Of a DNA stretch of 64,000 bases, positions 18,394 to 28,703 are shown piece after piece. The notes beneath the pieces are model-generated. The model made no database searches. It was given only the letters and a program-made list of their open reading frames with translations, and was not told the origin of the DNA. The first letter of the stretch is position 1. The number at the start of each line of letters is the position of its first letter. Made by a program: the position numbers and the translations under genes. The stretch is from Bacillus nakamurai (GTDB lineage: Bacteria > Bacillota > Bacilli > Bacillales > Bacillaceae). The stretch is taken from positions 62,001 to 126,000 of the forward strand of contig NZ_LSAZ01000008.1 in NCBI RefSeq assembly GCF_001584325.1, written 5' to 3'.

Positions 18394-19818
18394 TTGTCGG
18401 CATACTTAGCGAACTATTGGGTGCTGTACCGGCAATATATTGACCTTTTTCAAACCTTTCGCTACAAGGACATCCCGCTTGCATTGATCAGTAATTTTTA
18501 CCAATATATCAGCCCCGAGCTGCGGGAGAGCATGGAAGAGAACCCTGAGCTTTTCGGCCCGGCTGACCAGCATGTACCGGAGGCTCATATTCAGCCTTAT
18601 TTTGATGAAAAGAAACAAGCCATCAAGGAAACAAACGAGACACCGGCAGAGGGAAAGGTGATTTTGCATTTCGACCATCTCCGGTTCACCGACGGCAACT
18701 ACCGGCAGTTTGATCCGGAAAAAACGGCTGTATTAGCCAGATGGAGCCTGCCGGATCATTGCGGGCTTCCCGTTATCTCAAGATTGGAGCTGAACAGAAC
18801 GGGCAAAAAAGGCAATTCCGCCCCATATATTGAAAAAGCCCAATCGATTCTGGAACGGCTCAGCAGCCACCCGGCTTTTGGGAGCGAAGCGTTTCAGGAG
18901 CGCCTGTATAAAGATATTCCGTTATTTATTGAAGCGATTGATGCCATTGACGTTTTGTTTGCGTCTGAAAATATTTCCGCCGTCGTTGTCGGCACGACAG
19001 AAGATATTTACAGCCGGGTGCTCGCGCTGATGTGTGCGAAACGAAATGCCGTCAGCATTTGTCTCCAGCACGGGGCGCTCATGGGAGACGAAGCGTTTCT
19101 GCCCGTGTTTACCGACTATCAGGCAGTGTTTGGCGCCTATGAAGCGGGGTGGTACAAACAGAAAGGCTGCCGGCCTGAACAAATCATCATAACGGGTCAT
19201 CCCCGCTTTGACGATATTTTCTCAAGAGAACCGATCGATAAGGAAGTGTTTTACCGCAAGCTGTCCTTTCTCCCGTCGCGGCAGACAGTGCTGATCGCCA
19301 CTCAGCCGTTCTCCGATGAATTTTATACGGGGGTGCTGGAAGAGCTTATGAAGCATAAGCACATTCAGCTGATCATCAAGCCGCATCCGTGGGAGATCGG
19401 CAAAAATAAGCTTGATGTCTACGCTCGGGTGTTCAGGAAACATAAAGCCTGCAAAATGATCAAAAAAGAGATGAGTCTGTATGACATTCTCCCGTATGTT
19501 GACGCCGCAGTGACACAAACATCAACGGTCGGTTTGGAAGCGATGCTGTTCCAAAAACCCGTTCTGATCGGAAAATCAGCCGGGGCCCGCCATTACCCTT
19601 ATTATCATTCTCTCGGGGAATTTGCTTTTGACGATCCGACGGCACTCGCCCAGGAATTGATCAGTGTATGCGGCAGTCCTGCCAAATATCAACAGGCAGA
19701 GCAGGTGCGCCGGGCTTTTATCGCGGCCAATTACCCGGTTCAGAATTCAACGGATGCCTTATGTGATGTTTTGCAACAAAAAACCGGAGTCGACTTCAGA
19801 CGGGTTGACCCTTTATAA
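18394..19818 (+). CDS. spsB: SpsB, capsule-type/CDP-glycerol-like glycosyltransferase
   Basis: A 474-residue protein matching B. subtilis SpsB. The C-terminal half resembles GT-B enzymes of the capsule polysaccharide and CDP-glycerol transferase group: [22 protein letters not shown] and [16 protein letters not shown]. The N-terminal part is less recognisable. No membrane anchor is evident. It presumably adds a sugar or glycerophosphate unit to the spore polysaccharide; the exact reaction is not known. The start is TTG behind GAAAGGGGTG. Confidence 0.88.
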   Translation: MSAYLANYWVLYRQYIDLFQTFRYKDIPLALISNFYQYISPELRESMEENPELFGPADQHVPEAHIQPYFDEKKQAIKETNETPAEGKVILHFDHLRFTDGNYRQFDPEKTAVLARWSLPDHCGLPVISRLELNRTGKKGNSAPYIEKAQSILERLSSHPAFGSEAFQERLYKDIPLFIEAIDAIDVLFASENISAVVVGTTEDIYSRVLALMCAKRNAVSICLQHGALMGDEAFLPVFTDYQAVFGAYEAGWYKQKGCRPEQIIITGHPRFDDIFSREPIDKEVFYRKLSFLPSRQTVLIATQPFSDEFYTGVLEELMKHKHIQLIIKPHPWEIGKNKLDVYARVFRKHKACKMIKKEMSLYDILPYVDAAVTQTSTVGLEAMLFQKPVLIGKSAGARHYPYYHSLGEFAFDDPTALAQELISVCGSPAKYQQAEQVRRAFIAANYPVQNSTDALCDVLQQKTGVDFRRVDPL

Positions 19819-19840
19819 AAAAGATAGGAGCGCAAAGAAA

Positions 19841-21010
19841 ATGGTACAAAAAAGATCAACCTTTCTTCCCTATTCATTTCCGATGATCGGGAAGGAAGAA
19901 ATTCAGGAGGTCATTGATACGCTTGAATCAGGCTGGCTTTCGAAGGGGCCGAAAGTAGAGGCGTTTGAAAAAGCATTTGCAGCCTGGACGGGGGCAAAAC
20001 ACGCGGTCGCGCTGAATTCATGTACCGCCGCTTTATTTTTGGCGCTGAAGGCGAAAGGGATCGGCCCGGGCGACGAGGTCATCACATCAGCGCTGACATT
20101 CAGCTCAACCGCCAATACGATCGTGCATACAGGCGCTGTGCCTGTGTTTGTCGATATTGATCCGTTAACGCTTAATGCAGACCCCGAGAAGATCAAGGCG
20201 GCTGTCACTCCGCGGACAAAGGCGATTGTCCCCGTTCACTTCGGCGGTCAGTCGTGTGACATGGATGAGATATTAGCCATTGCCCGCAAGCATCAGCTTT
20301 TTGTCTTAGAGGACGCGGCACACGCCGTGTACACCACTTATAAACAGAAAATGGTCGGATCAATCGGAGACGCGACGGCATTCAGCTTTTACGCGACCAA
20401 AAACCTGGCGACGGGCGAAGGAGGTATGCTGACGACCGATGATGACGCGCTCGCCGATCAGATCAGGGTGCTCAGCCTTCACGGCATGAGCAAAGGGGCG
20501 TGGAACCGCTACTCCTCAAACGGGAGCTGGTACTATGAGGTCGAAACGCCCGGCTACAAAATGAATATGTTTGATCTTCAGGCTGCGCTTGGGCTTCATC
20601 AGCTGAAACGGATTGACGGTATGCAGAAACGGAGGACGGAGATTGCGCTCCGCTATCAGGACGCTTTCAGCCAAATCAAAGGGCTTACCGTCCCGTATGT
20701 CAGTGATGACGGGCGGCATGCCTGGCATTTGTATGTCCTCCAAGTGGAGGAAAAGGAGGCCGGAATCAGCAGGAATGACATGATTAATGCTTTAAAGGAT
20801 CAATACAACATCGGCACGAGCGTCCACTTTATTCCGGTTCCGTTTCATCCGTATTATCAGAAAACATATGGATATAAAGAGACTGATTTCCCGGCAGCCG
20901 CAGCCTATTATAAGCGGACTGTGTCCCTTCCCCTTTATCCTTCCATGACAGATGATGATGTCGGGGACGTTATTTCAGCGGTCCGGGATATCGTCAAAGG
21001 GGCTGATTAG
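19841..21010 (+). CDS. spsC: SpsC, PLP-dependent sugar aminotransferase (DegT/DnrJ/EryC1)
   Basis: A 389-residue sugar aminotransferase of the DegT/DnrJ/EryC1/StrS family. The PLP lysine is Lys187 in SFYATKNLATGEGG. Cofactor-binding residues are visible in LNSCTAALFLAL and VLEDAAHAVYTTY. It would make a 4-amino sugar precursor for the nonulosonate-like branch completed by spsD to spsG. ATG 19841 follows a GATAGGAGC ribosome site 22 bp after spsB. Confidence 0.93.
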   Translation: MVQKRSTFLPYSFPMIGKEEIQEVIDTLESGWLSKGPKVEAFEKAFAAWTGAKHAVALNSCTAALFLALKAKGIGPGDEVITSALTFSSTANTIVHTGAVPVFVDIDPLTLNADPEKIKAAVTPRTKAIVPVHFGGQSCDMDEILAIARKHQLFVLEDAAHAVYTTYKQKMVGSIGDATAFSFYATKNLATGEGGMLTTDDDALADQIRVLSLHGMSKGAWNRYSSNGSWYYEVETPGYKMNMFDLQAALGLHQLKRIDGMQKRRTEIALRYQDAFSQIKGLTVPYVSDDGRHAWHLYVLQVEEKEAGISRNDMINALKDQYNIGTSVHFIPVPFHPYYQKTYGYKETDFPAAAAYYKRTVSLPLYPSMTDDDVGDVISAVRDIVKGAD

Positions 21011-21874
21011 GTGTACACGCTGAAAGAAAATCTTCCGCAGGATGTGATTCTTGCATTTTTGCAAGATAAGGGGATTCAGCCTGAGACATATGAATTCTCG
21101 CTTGGATTATTAGAGGAAAACAGCCTTCAGGGCGTGATCTTATACGAAAGCTCCCCGTGGGAAAGCGAATTGTACCAAAAGCATGTGATTAATGTGAAGA
21201 TTGCCTCCGCAAACAGCACAGGACAGCTCAAAAAGCTGTTTCAGGAATTTTACGCGGCGAGGCGGGCGGACGGCACTGACTTTATGTTTATCAAAATACC
21301 TGCCGAGGATGTCGGCGCTATGCAAGTGGTGCAGCAGCTCCCGTCCTCCTATTTTGTCGGCAGCTTGTTCAAGCTTGTCAGCCCGGTGCGTTTTTATCAC
21401 CAGGCTCCGCCGTTTGAGCTTGCCGAAGCCAGACCCGGCGACACGGAGGATATTTGCCGGCTTGCCCGCGACGTCTTTACAAAAAGCAGGTATTATTATG
21501 ACCCCCATATCAGCTATGAGAACGCAAACCGCCTGTTTGAAGAGTGGGCGCGAAATAATGCCGAAGGGAGAGCTTCTTTAAACATCGTCGCCATATCAAA
21601 AGGTGAAGTCGTCGGATTTGTTCAGGGACTGTCAAAGGGCGATGAATTCGTCCTTGATCTGATGGCGGTAAAGCCGGGCTTTGAAGGAAAAGGAGCGGGA
21701 TATCATTTAGTGGCGCACATTATTGAACAATCGATGCGTTTTCAGCATAGAACTGTATCAGCAGGAACGCAGCTTCACAATGTCAGGGCGATCCGTCTGT
21801 ACGAAAGAATGGGATTTGCCGCGGAAAAATCCTATTACTACTATCATGTGTGGCCCGCGAAGGAGGCGGACTAA
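21011..21874 (+). CDS. spsD: SpsD, GNAT-family sugar N-acetyltransferase
   Basis: A 287-residue protein with a poorly conserved N-terminal half and a C-terminal GNAT domain (about 135-285). The domain shows LDLMAVKPGFEGKGAGYHLV, the acetyl-CoA loop, and IRLYERMGFA. It likely acetylates the amino sugar made by SpsC. The start is GTG at 21011, immediately after the spsC stop, with AAAGGGG upstream. Its TAA overlaps the spsE ATG by one base. Confidence 0.88.
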   Translation: MYTLKENLPQDVILAFLQDKGIQPETYEFSLGLLEENSLQGVILYESSPWESELYQKHVINVKIASANSTGQLKKLFQEFYAARRADGTDFMFIKIPAEDVGAMQVVQQLPSSYFVGSLFKLVSPVRFYHQAPPFELAEARPGDTEDICRLARDVFTKSRYYYDPHISYENANRLFEEWARNNAEGRASLNIVAISKGEVVGFVQGLSKGDEFVLDLMAVKPGFEGKGAGYHLVAHIIEQSMRFQHRTVSAGTQLHNVRAIRLYERMGFAAEKSYYYYHVWPAKEAD

Positions 21875-22995
21875 TGGCATCGTGTCAAATCGGATCTAAG
21901 TCAATCGGAGAAGACTCGCCTGTATTCATCATTGCAGAAGCAGGCATTAATCATGACGGGAAGCTGAGCCAGGCATTTGCATTGATTGACGCCGCCAGTG
22001 AAGCCGGAGCGGATGCGGTCAAATTTCAGATGTTTCAGGCTGACAAAATGTATCAGAAAGATCCCGGCTTGTACCAAACGGCAGCCGGAAAAAACGTATC
22101 TATTTTTTCTTTAGTGCAGTCAATGGAAATGCCCGCTGAATGGATTGAACCGCTGCTTGAATACTGTAAGAAAAAAGGGGTGCTTTTTTTAAGCACGGTA
22201 TGTGACGAAGGCTCCGCTGACTTATTGTATGCGACCTCGCCGTCAGCATTTAAAATTGCCTCCTATGAACTGAACCATCTGCCGCTTTTGAAATATGTCG
22301 CGAAGCTGAACACGCCGATTATTTTTTCAACAGCGGGGGCTGACATTTCAGATATTCAGGAGGCTTATAAAACAATTACCTCAGAGGGAAACAAAGAGAT
22401 TGCGATCATGCACTGTGTGGCGAAATACCCTGCGCCGCCCGAATACAGCAACCTGAGCGTCATCCCGATGCTCGCCGCGGCTTTTCCGGATGCGGTGATC
22501 GGTTTTTCAGACCATAGCGCACACCCGTATGAAGTCCCGTGTGCGGCTGTCAGGTTAGGCGCGAAACTGATAGAAAAGCATTTTACGATAGACAAAAACC
22601 TGCCCGGCGCGGATCATTCATTCGCCCTGAATCCGGATGAATTAAAAGAAATGGTCACAGCGATCCGTGCCGTTGAAGATGAGCTGAAGCAGGGGGTACG
22701 CGCACCGATTTCAGAAACGCTGTCAGGAAGCTCACACAAAACGACGACGGCAATTGAAGGGGATATCAGAAAATTTGCGTACAGAGGCATCTTTTCAACA
22801 GCTCCGATTCAAAAAGGCGAGGCCTTTACGGCAGACAACATTGCCGTCCTTCGCCCCGGCCAAAAACCGCAGGGGCTTCATCCGAGATATTTTGAGCTTC
22901 TGACAGACGGAGTGTGTGCGGTCAGGGATATCCCTGCCGACACGGGCATCACATGGGATGACCTATTGACGAAAGGCAGCTCTGGCCATGACTGA
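21874..22995 (+). CDS. spsE: SpsE, NeuB-family nonulosonate (sialic-acid-like) synthase
   Basis: A 373-residue NeuB-like synthase that condenses an acylated hexose with phosphoenolpyruvate to give a nine-carbon sugar. The NeuB barrel shows FIIAEAGINHDGKL, ADAVKFQMFQADKM, LFLSTVCDEGSADLL and VIGFSDHSAHP. A C-terminal SAF (antifreeze-like) domain from about residue 300 contains KGEAFTADNIAVLRPG. The ATG overlaps the last base of the spsD stop. Confidence 0.93.
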   Translation: MASCQIGSKSIGEDSPVFIIAEAGINHDGKLSQAFALIDAASEAGADAVKFQMFQADKMYQKDPGLYQTAAGKNVSIFSLVQSMEMPAEWIEPLLEYCKKKGVLFLSTVCDEGSADLLYATSPSAFKIASYELNHLPLLKYVAKLNTPIIFSTAGADISDIQEAYKTITSEGNKEIAIMHCVAKYPAPPEYSNLSVIPMLAAAFPDAVIGFSDHSAHPYEVPCAAVRLGAKLIEKHFTIDKNLPGADHSFALNPDELKEMVTAIRAVEDELKQGVRAPISETLSGSSHKTTTAIEGDIRKFAYRGIFSTAPIQKGEAFTADNIAVLRPGQKPQGLHPRYFELLTDGVCAVRDIPADTGITWDDLLTKGSSGHD

Positions 22996-23728
22996 TATTC
23001 TGTTCATCATTCAGGCAAGGATGGGGAGCGAACGGCTTCCCGGCAAAGTGCTTCGCCCGCTCGGGGAACAAACCATTTTGGATATTATCGTCAGCAGAGT
23101 CCGGCAAAGCGCGTACTACGAGGGAAAGCGAGACAATCTGATCATCGCCACCTCTGACAGCGAGGCCGACGACATCTTGGAGGAACATTGCCGGGGCAAG
23201 CAATACCGGGTGCATCGCGGCAGTGAACAACGCGTGCTCGACCGGTTCGCAGAGGTGATTGAACGGGTAAAACCATCCGTTGCGGTCAGGCTGACGGGTG
23301 ATAATCCGTTTGTCGATCCTTCGCTGCTTGATATGATGATCACGGCGCATGTAAAAGAAAAAGCTGACTACACGTATGTCAGCAATACGCCGCTCGGCAT
23401 CGGCGGCGAGGCGGTAAACGCGAGCCTGCTGACGGACATCAGCGCCGACAAAATACTTGCGGACAAATACCAAGAGCATGTGACGCTGTATGTAAGAGAC
23501 TGCCCTGAGCGGTACCGCCTGCTGTTTCCGGAACCTCCTGAGAACCTCCGCGCCCCTCATTTACGGCTGACCGTAGATACCGAAGAGGACTATCAATTAG
23601 CCTGTGCCCTATATGAAAAAGCAGGGGCGCGGCCTGATGTTCCGGCAAAAGAACTGATCCGTCTGCTGAACAGCCATCCCGAGCTCGCGGTGATCAATAA
23701 AATGATACGGCAAAAAGAGGCTGACTAG
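22988..23728 (+). CDS. spsF: SpsF, CMP-sugar cytidylyltransferase-like protein
   Basis: A 246-residue nucleotidyltransferase of the NeuA/PseF/SpsF group, which activates nonulosonates with CTP. The nucleotide-binding motif IIQARMGSERLPGKVL is at residues 7-22, and AVRLTGDNPFVDP carries the metal-binding aspartate. It overlaps the end of spsE by 8 bp, indicating translational coupling. Confidence 0.92.
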   Translation: MTDILFIIQARMGSERLPGKVLRPLGEQTILDIIVSRVRQSAYYEGKRDNLIIATSDSEADDILEEHCRGKQYRVHRGSEQRVLDRFAEVIERVKPSVAVRLTGDNPFVDPSLLDMMITAHVKEKADYTYVSNTPLGIGGEAVNASLLTDISADKILADKYQEHVTLYVRDCPERYRLLFPEPPENLRAPHLRLTVDTEEDYQLACALYEKAGARPDVPAKELIRLLNSHPELAVINKMIRQKEAD

Positions 23729-23729
23729 C

Positions 23730-24734
23730 ATGCGTGTTTTGATATTCGCCGATGGCGGGCGTGAAAAAGGCATGGGGCACGTCGTCCGGATGAAGCTTCT
23801 CGCTGACGAAATGAAAAGCAGATGCTCCATTACGTTTTACACAAATGAAGAATCTGCTTCGTATCTCGCGTCGGGCCATTGGCAAGTCCTCGTAAAGCCC
23901 GAGCAGGGACAGAAGGATTTTATTGTCCGGGAAATAAACCGGCAGGCTCCGGATATGCTCTTATTTGACCTTCTCAATATGCCTTCTGATTGGCTTGAGG
24001 CAATCAAGGCAAAGTCAGCGGCACGCATCGTTTTATTTGAAGAAAAACAAGAAAAAACCATACGCTTATGTGACGCCGTCATTAACGGCATCTACGGAGA
24101 GGTGAAAAGCCGAACGTACAGACTGGGAAATGCCCTTGTATGTGAAGGCCCTGAATATATCATTCTTCATCCGGGTTTTAAAAAGGCCAAACGGGCATAT
24201 CGTCTGAAAAAAGAGTGCCGGACGATTTTGGTGTCTTTAGGGGGAAGTGATCCGAAAAAGCTTGTTTTCAAAGTGATCGAAGCATGCCGGCACGTCCCGG
24301 ACATTGAACGGAAAAAAGTGATATTTGTTATGGGAGACGCCGCAAGCCATGCTGAGGAAGCCCGCGCGCTTATTGCGCAAAAGCCTTATTATGCGATGGT
24401 AAAGCAAACAAATGACATGTCGGCGCTGCTGAGACAGGCGGATATGGCGGTTGTCTCCGGCGGAATCACGTTATACGAAACCGTCTGCACAGGTGTGCCC
24501 TGCATCGTTCTTTCTCAAGTTCCGCATCAAACCGTGACAGCGGGGAAATTTGCCGCGGCAGGCGCGGCCGTTGATCTCGGGCTTGGAGAAAAGATTTCAG
24601 CAGCTGAGCTCGCCCGGCATATGTCTGAGATGAGCGGCCATTTTCCGCTTCGTCTCGGGCTTCACCAAAACGGAACGCCGCTTGTGGATGGCAAGGGCAT
24701 CAAACGGGCGGCGGCGATTCTTTATGATTTGTGA
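23730..24734 (+). CDS. spsG: SpsG, PseG-like UDP-sugar hydrolase/glycosyltransferase
   Basis: A 334-residue GT-B fold protein like PseG, the UDP-sugar hydrolase of pseudaminic acid synthesis. The N-terminal FADGGREKGMGHVVRM includes the glycine-rich loop and catalytic-type histidine. The C-terminal nucleotide site reads VVSGGITLYETVCTGVPCIV. It would release the free acylated sugar for SpsE. It starts one base after the spsF stop. Confidence 0.9.
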   Translation: MRVLIFADGGREKGMGHVVRMKLLADEMKSRCSITFYTNEESASYLASGHWQVLVKPEQGQKDFIVREINRQAPDMLLFDLLNMPSDWLEAIKAKSAARIVLFEEKQEKTIRLCDAVINGIYGEVKSRTYRLGNALVCEGPEYIILHPGFKKAKRAYRLKKECRTILVSLGGSDPKKLVFKVIEACRHVPDIERKKVIFVMGDAASHAEEARALIAQKPYYAMVKQTNDMSALLRQADMAVVSGGITLYETVCTGVPCIVLSQVPHQTVTAGKFAAAGAAVDLGLGEKISAAELARHMSEMSGHFPLRLGLHQNGTPLVDGKGIKRAAAILYDL

Positions 24735-24761
24735 TAAAACCACACGTAAGGAAGTGTTCAT

Positions 24762-25499
24762 GTGAAAGGTGTCATTTTAGCCGGGGGTACCGGCACACGC
24801 CTTATGCCGCTGACAAAAGCGGTCAATAAGCATTTGCTCCCCGTCGGTCCTTATCCGATGATTTACTGGTCGATTATGAAGCTTGCAGAAGCCGGAATCA
24901 CGGACATTTTGCTGATTACACAAAAGGAGTACGTGCCGCAATTTCATAAACTGCTTGAAAACGGCGAGGAGCTTGGTGTTTCTCTCACATACCAATTGCA
25001 GCCCGCTGCATCCGGCATCTCAGACGGGCTGTCATACGCGAAGCGGTTTACCGGACGTGACCCGTTTGTCTTGCTTTTAGGAGATAATATATTTGAAGAT
25101 TCCTTGAAGCCATATACGGAACGTTTTACGCAGCAAGGAAAAGGGGCAAAAGTGCTGCTGAAAGAAGTTGATGATCCAGAGCGCTTCGGTATCGCCGACA
25201 TTGATGTGAAAAATAAACGGATCAAGTCGATCATTGAAAAGCCGGAAAACCCGCCGACCAATCTATGTGTCACAGGCATTTACATGTATGATGCAGAAGT
25301 ATTTTCTTATATTGAACAAATATCTCCCTCAAAACGCGGGGAACTCGAAATCACCGATGTCAATAATTTATACATTGAACACAGTGAGCTGACGTATGAT
25401 GTGTTAACGGGCTGGTGGGTGGATGCCGGAACGCATGAATCGCTTTACCTTGCCGGCAGTTTGGCGCATCAGGCATTACAGAAAGGACAGGAACATTAA
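24762..25499 (+). CDS. spsI: SpsI, glucose-1-phosphate thymidylyltransferase (RmlA-like)
   Basis: A 245-residue RmlA-type enzyme forming dTDP-glucose. The signature [16 protein letters not shown] is at residues 2-17, and the metal-binding [12 protein letters not shown] lies around residue 105; VDAGTHESL is near the end. The start is GTG 24762 behind AAGGAAG; the overlapping ATG at 24760 runs straight into a stop. It begins the rhamnose-type branch of the operon. Confidence 0.94.
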   Translation: MKGVILAGGTGTRLMPLTKAVNKHLLPVGPYPMIYWSIMKLAEAGITDILLITQKEYVPQFHKLLENGEELGVSLTYQLQPAASGISDGLSYAKRFTGRDPFVLLLGDNIFEDSLKPYTERFTQQGKGAKVLLKEVDDPERFGIADIDVKNKRIKSIIEKPENPPTNLCVTGIYMYDAEVFSYIEQISPSKRGELEITDVNNLYIEHSELTYDVLTGWWVDAGTHESLYLAGSLAHQALQKGQEH

Positions 25500-25501
25500 T
25501 C

Positions 25502-26449
25502 ATGCCAAAATCTTATTTAATTACGGGCGGTGCCGGATTTATCGGCCTTACCTTTACAAAGATGATGCTGCACGAGACGGATGCGCAGATTACGGTCTTA
25601 GATAACCTCACGTACGCGAGCCGGCCGCTTGAAATAGAAGCATTAAAAAAGAACGGCCGTTTCCGGTTCATAAAGGGCGATATCACAAGCAGGGAGGATA
25701 TTGACAAGGCATTTACTGAGACGTATGACGCGGTGATACACTTTGCGGCTGAATCTCATGTGGACAGAAGCATCAATCAGGCTGAACCGTTTATCACAAC
25801 CAATGTAATGGGCACATATCGGCTGGCTGAGGCGGTATTACTGGGCAAGGCCGGCAAGCTGATTCACATTTCAACAGATGAGGTGTACGGAGATCTGGGA
25901 CCGGACGATCCCGCCTTTACGGAAACGACGCCGCTTTCTCCGAACAATCCGTATTCCGCAAGCAAAGCAAGCTCCGATCTTCTCGTCATGTCCTATGTCA
26001 AAACCCATCAGCTGCCCGCGGTCATTACAAGGTGCAGTAACAATTACGGGCCTTACCAGCATCATGAAAAAATGATCCCGGCCATCATCAGGAATGCCGT
26101 AAATGGGCAGCCCGTTCCGCTGTATGGCGACGGCATGCAGATCAGAGACTGGCTGTTCGCCGAAGATCATTGCCGTGCGGTCAAGTTAGTGCTGGAAAAA
26201 GGAACGATCGGCGGGGTTTACAATATCGGCGGCGGAAATGAACGGACGAATAAAGAACTGGCGGCTTTTATTATGAAAGAGCTGGGCGTAAAAGAACAGT
26301 TTGCGCATGTCGAAGACAGAAAAGGGCACGACCGCCGTTACGCCATCGATGCTTCCAAGCTGAAAAACGAGCTGGGCTGGCAGCAGGAAGTCACGTTTGA
26401 AGAGGGAATGAAACGAACCATTCGCTGGTATACAGACAGCCAAGACTAA
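25502..26449 (+). CDS. spsJ: SpsJ, dTDP-glucose 4,6-dehydratase (RmlB-like)
   Basis: A 315-residue short-chain dehydrogenase-type enzyme. The NAD-binding [12 protein letters not shown] is at the N-terminus, the catalytic STDEVYGDL (Asp/Glu pair) near residue 125 and the [11 protein letters not shown] YxxxK motif near 155. It converts dTDP-glucose to the 4-keto-6-deoxy sugar. It starts 2 bp after spsI. Confidence 0.95.
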   Translation: MPKSYLITGGAGFIGLTFTKMMLHETDAQITVLDNLTYASRPLEIEALKKNGRFRFIKGDITSREDIDKAFTETYDAVIHFAAESHVDRSINQAEPFITTNVMGTYRLAEAVLLGKAGKLIHISTDEVYGDLGPDDPAFTETTPLSPNNPYSASKASSDLLVMSYVKTHQLPAVITRCSNNYGPYQHHEKMIPAIIRNAVNGQPVPLYGDGMQIRDWLFAEDHCRAVKLVLEKGTIGGVYNIGGGNERTNKELAAFIMKELGVKEQFAHVEDRKGHDRRYAIDASKLKNELGWQQEVTFEEGMKRTIRWYTDSQD

Positions 26450-26469
26450 TCGGAAAGAAGGGGATCCGA

Positions 26470-27318
26470 TTGACGAAGGTATTAGTAACCGGAGCGGCCG
26501 GCCAGCTGGGGCGGGAGCTTTGCCGCCAACTGAAGCAGGCAGGCTATGAAGTAATTGCCTTAACGAAAGCAATGATGAATATCTCCGACCAGCGCTCAGT
26601 GCGGCATTCGTTCAGTCATTACAAGCCGGATATCGTCGTCAATACGGCGGCGTATACATCCGTGGATCAATGTGAGACGGAGCTGGATAAAGCGTATTTG
26701 ATTAACGGAATCGGCGCTTATTATACCGCGCTGGAGGCAGAGCAAATCGGCGCAAGAGTCATCCATATCAGCACCGATTACGTCTTCAGCGGCAGAGGCA
26801 CCGAACCTTATAAAGAAGACGATCCTCCTGAGCCCGGAACGATATACGGAAAAAGCAAAAAACTCGGGGAAGAACTGATTCGGTTAACGGGGAAAAATCA
26901 TACCATCGTCAGAACATCATGGGTGTACGGCAGCGGCGGGCATAACTTTGTCAATACGATGCTGAAGCTTGCAGACACACGTGATCAAGTGCGTGTCGTC
27001 AGTGATCAAATCGGATCGCCGACATATACAAAGGATTTGGCCGAAACGGTGATCCAGCTGTTTGACAGTCCGCCGGGAACGTATCATGCAGCAAATGCAG
27101 GGATATGCAGCTGGTATGAATTTGCCAAAGCCATTATGGAAGAAAGCGGCCGGACGACTGCCGTGCTGCCTGTCAGCACGGAGGAATACGGAAACCTGAC
27201 GCCGCGGCCCGCTTACTCAGTGCTAAGCCTTGAGTCGATTGAAAAGCTGGGTCTTAGCATGAGACATTGGCGGGACGCGCTGCGGGATTATTTACAAGGG
27301 GTGGGACAGTGCAAGTGA
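26470..27318 (+). CDS. spsK: SpsK, dTDP-4-dehydrorhamnose reductase (RmlD-like)
   Basis: A 282-residue RmlD-type reductase with TGAAGQLGREL at the N-terminus, HISTDYVFSG and the catalytic YGKSKKLGEEL motif. It reduces the 4-keto sugar in the last step to dTDP-rhamnose, normally after the epimerase encoded by the next gene. The TTG start follows AAGAAGGGG. Confidence 0.94.
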   Translation: MTKVLVTGAAGQLGRELCRQLKQAGYEVIALTKAMMNISDQRSVRHSFSHYKPDIVVNTAAYTSVDQCETELDKAYLINGIGAYYTALEAEQIGARVIHISTDYVFSGRGTEPYKEDDPPEPGTIYGKSKKLGEELIRLTGKNHTIVRTSWVYGSGGHNFVNTMLKLADTRDQVRVVSDQIGSPTYTKDLAETVIQLFDSPPGTYHAANAGICSWYEFAKAIMEESGRTTAVLPVSTEEYGNLTPRPAYSVLSLESIEKLGLSMRHWRDALRDYLQGVGQCK

Positions 27319-27770
27319 TTGAAGGCGTAAAAGTTAAAAAGCTGACAAAATACAGTGATGACCGGGGATTTTTCTCAGAGCTCGTCCGTGACGACGAGAA
27401 TCTGCTGGAGCATTTCGGGCAGGCTTCCTGGTCCAAAAGCTATCCCGGCGTCATCAAGGCATTTCACTATCATGAAAAACAGGATGACCTTTGGTTTTTC
27501 CCAACAGGCCATGCGCAGGTCGTGCTTTACGACCTGCGCGAAGAGTCAAAAACAAAGGGAGAAACAGATGTATACTACATGGGAGAAGACAATCCGATGC
27601 TGCTCCTTATTCCGAAAGGAGTCGCACACGGTTACAGGGTGCTCGGAGAAACCCCGCTGACCATCATTTATTTTACGACCATGTCATATAATCCGGATCA
27701 GCCCGATGAAAAAAGGATTCCGTGGAATGACAAGACCATCGGCTTTGATTGGCAGACCGCTCATCGATAA
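27309..27770 (+). CDS. spsL: SpsL, dTDP-4-dehydrorhamnose 3,5-epimerase-like protein (RmlC)
   Basis: A 153-residue cupin of the RmlC family. Family marks are DDRGFFSELVR near residue 15, GVIKAFHYHEKQDDLW with the catalytic-type histidine, and PKGVAHGYRVLG. GTG 27309 overlaps the end of spsK by 10 bp and gives the family N-terminus MQVIEGV, with CAAGGGGTGGG upstream. It is the last gene before the operon terminator. Confidence 0.92.
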   Translation: MQVIEGVKVKKLTKYSDDRGFFSELVRDDENLLEHFGQASWSKSYPGVIKAFHYHEKQDDLWFFPTGHAQVVLYDLREESKTKGETDVYYMGEDNPMLLLIPKGVAHGYRVLGETPLTIIYFTTMSYNPDQPDEKRIPWNDKTIGFDWQTAHR

Positions 27771-27775
27771 TACAA

Positions 27776-27807
27776 AACGAAGACAGCAGGATGTCTTCGT
27801 TTTTTTG
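27776..27807 (+). terminator. sps operon terminator
   Basis: AACGAAGACA (27776-27785) and TGTCTTCGTT (27792-27801) form a perfect 10-bp stem followed by T residues. Confidence 0.93.
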
Positions 27808-27889
27808 TGATTTTCAGTACATGTGAACCTTGCGGGAAAAGGAGAAAGTCATTCGCGAAAGGAAAAGTCCTATTAAAAATGGTGAAATT

Positions 27890-28610
27890 TATACCTAAAA
27901 GATGATAACCTATGTGCCATTGACGAGGAAGGGGAGTTATATGTCGGTGGATCAGGAGTTGCACGGGGTTAAATAAGCCAAGCTTAACTGACGAGCGATA
28001 TATTACTATTCCTCATATTTCAGATCAGCCTCTCTACAAAACTGGAAATGTTAGGTATTGGAAGCAAGCTGGAACAATAAAGCTGTTAGGAAGAGCGGAT
28101 GAGCAAGTCAAAATTAATGGATATAGAATTGAATTAGCAGAAGTAGAAGCGAGAATTCGTGAGTTAAAGGGAATTAATGATGCTGCAGTTATTTATGATC
28201 AATCTCAGGACTCCCACTCTTCATTGCTTTTTATCACAGTAATAGAGTGGAATCTGCTAATGAAATTAAGTCATTAAAAAAAGAATCTTTCTTGTTATAT
28301 GATTCCGAATGAAATTGTTAAAGTGAAAAGCTTCCCGTAACAGCAGGGGGCAAACTAAATAAGAGAAAACTAATTGAAGATTTTATAAATAGTCATAGCG
28401 ATGAATTTAAAACTGAAGAAGTTGATGAAATGCTTTTAACTTTTTCTGAGGTATTAGTGAATAAAAGCTCCCTTAAATAGTCGAAAGTGATATCAGTGTC
28501 TACATTATTAAATATCTCTGGGGACACACATTGCAAAATAAGATTCCCCATACCACGATTAGGCATTTTTGAACCGATCTAAGCAGCTTTAAAGAAAGAA
28601 CTATACTTTA
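27890..28610 (+). pseudogene. Decayed non-ribosomal peptide synthetase fragment (adenylation core A6-A10, probable carrier domain)
   Basis: Translating across frames recovers successive adenylation-domain motifs in the right order. A6 is GELYVGGSGVARG near 27932, then LTDERY, then an A7-like LYKTGN near 28030. A8 is LLGRADEQVKINGYRIELAE near 28085-28140, and A10 is SFPVTAGGKLNKRKL near 28330. At least two frame breaks and stop codons interrupt them. Beyond, short pieces such as LNISGDT and IFEPI followed by AALKKE look like a broken peptidyl-carrier domain. Upstream domains are absent. The substrate cannot be deduced because the specificity-pocket region is missing. Confidence 0.85.
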
Positions 28611-28621
28611 TAATGAGGGGA

Positions 28622-28662
28622 AAAGAGCCTATCTAGCTATTTTAGATAGCTCTTTCTTCTTT
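28622..28662 (+). terminator. Terminator behind the synthetase relic
   Basis: AAAGAGC and TATCTA (28622-28635, with one bulged base) pair with TAGATA and GCTCTTT (28643-28655), followed by a T-rich run. It probably ended the former synthetase transcript and now insulates the ABC transporter genes. Confidence 0.8.
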
Positions 28663-28703
28663 TTAAAATATCCAGATTAACTCTTTTAGGTGTAATAATA
28701 AAT

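Noticed and set aside
27254-27970. Minus-strand frames at the end of spsL and beyond
   Set aside because: They cross the sps terminator and have no similarity; the plus-strand synthetase relic explains the sequence better.
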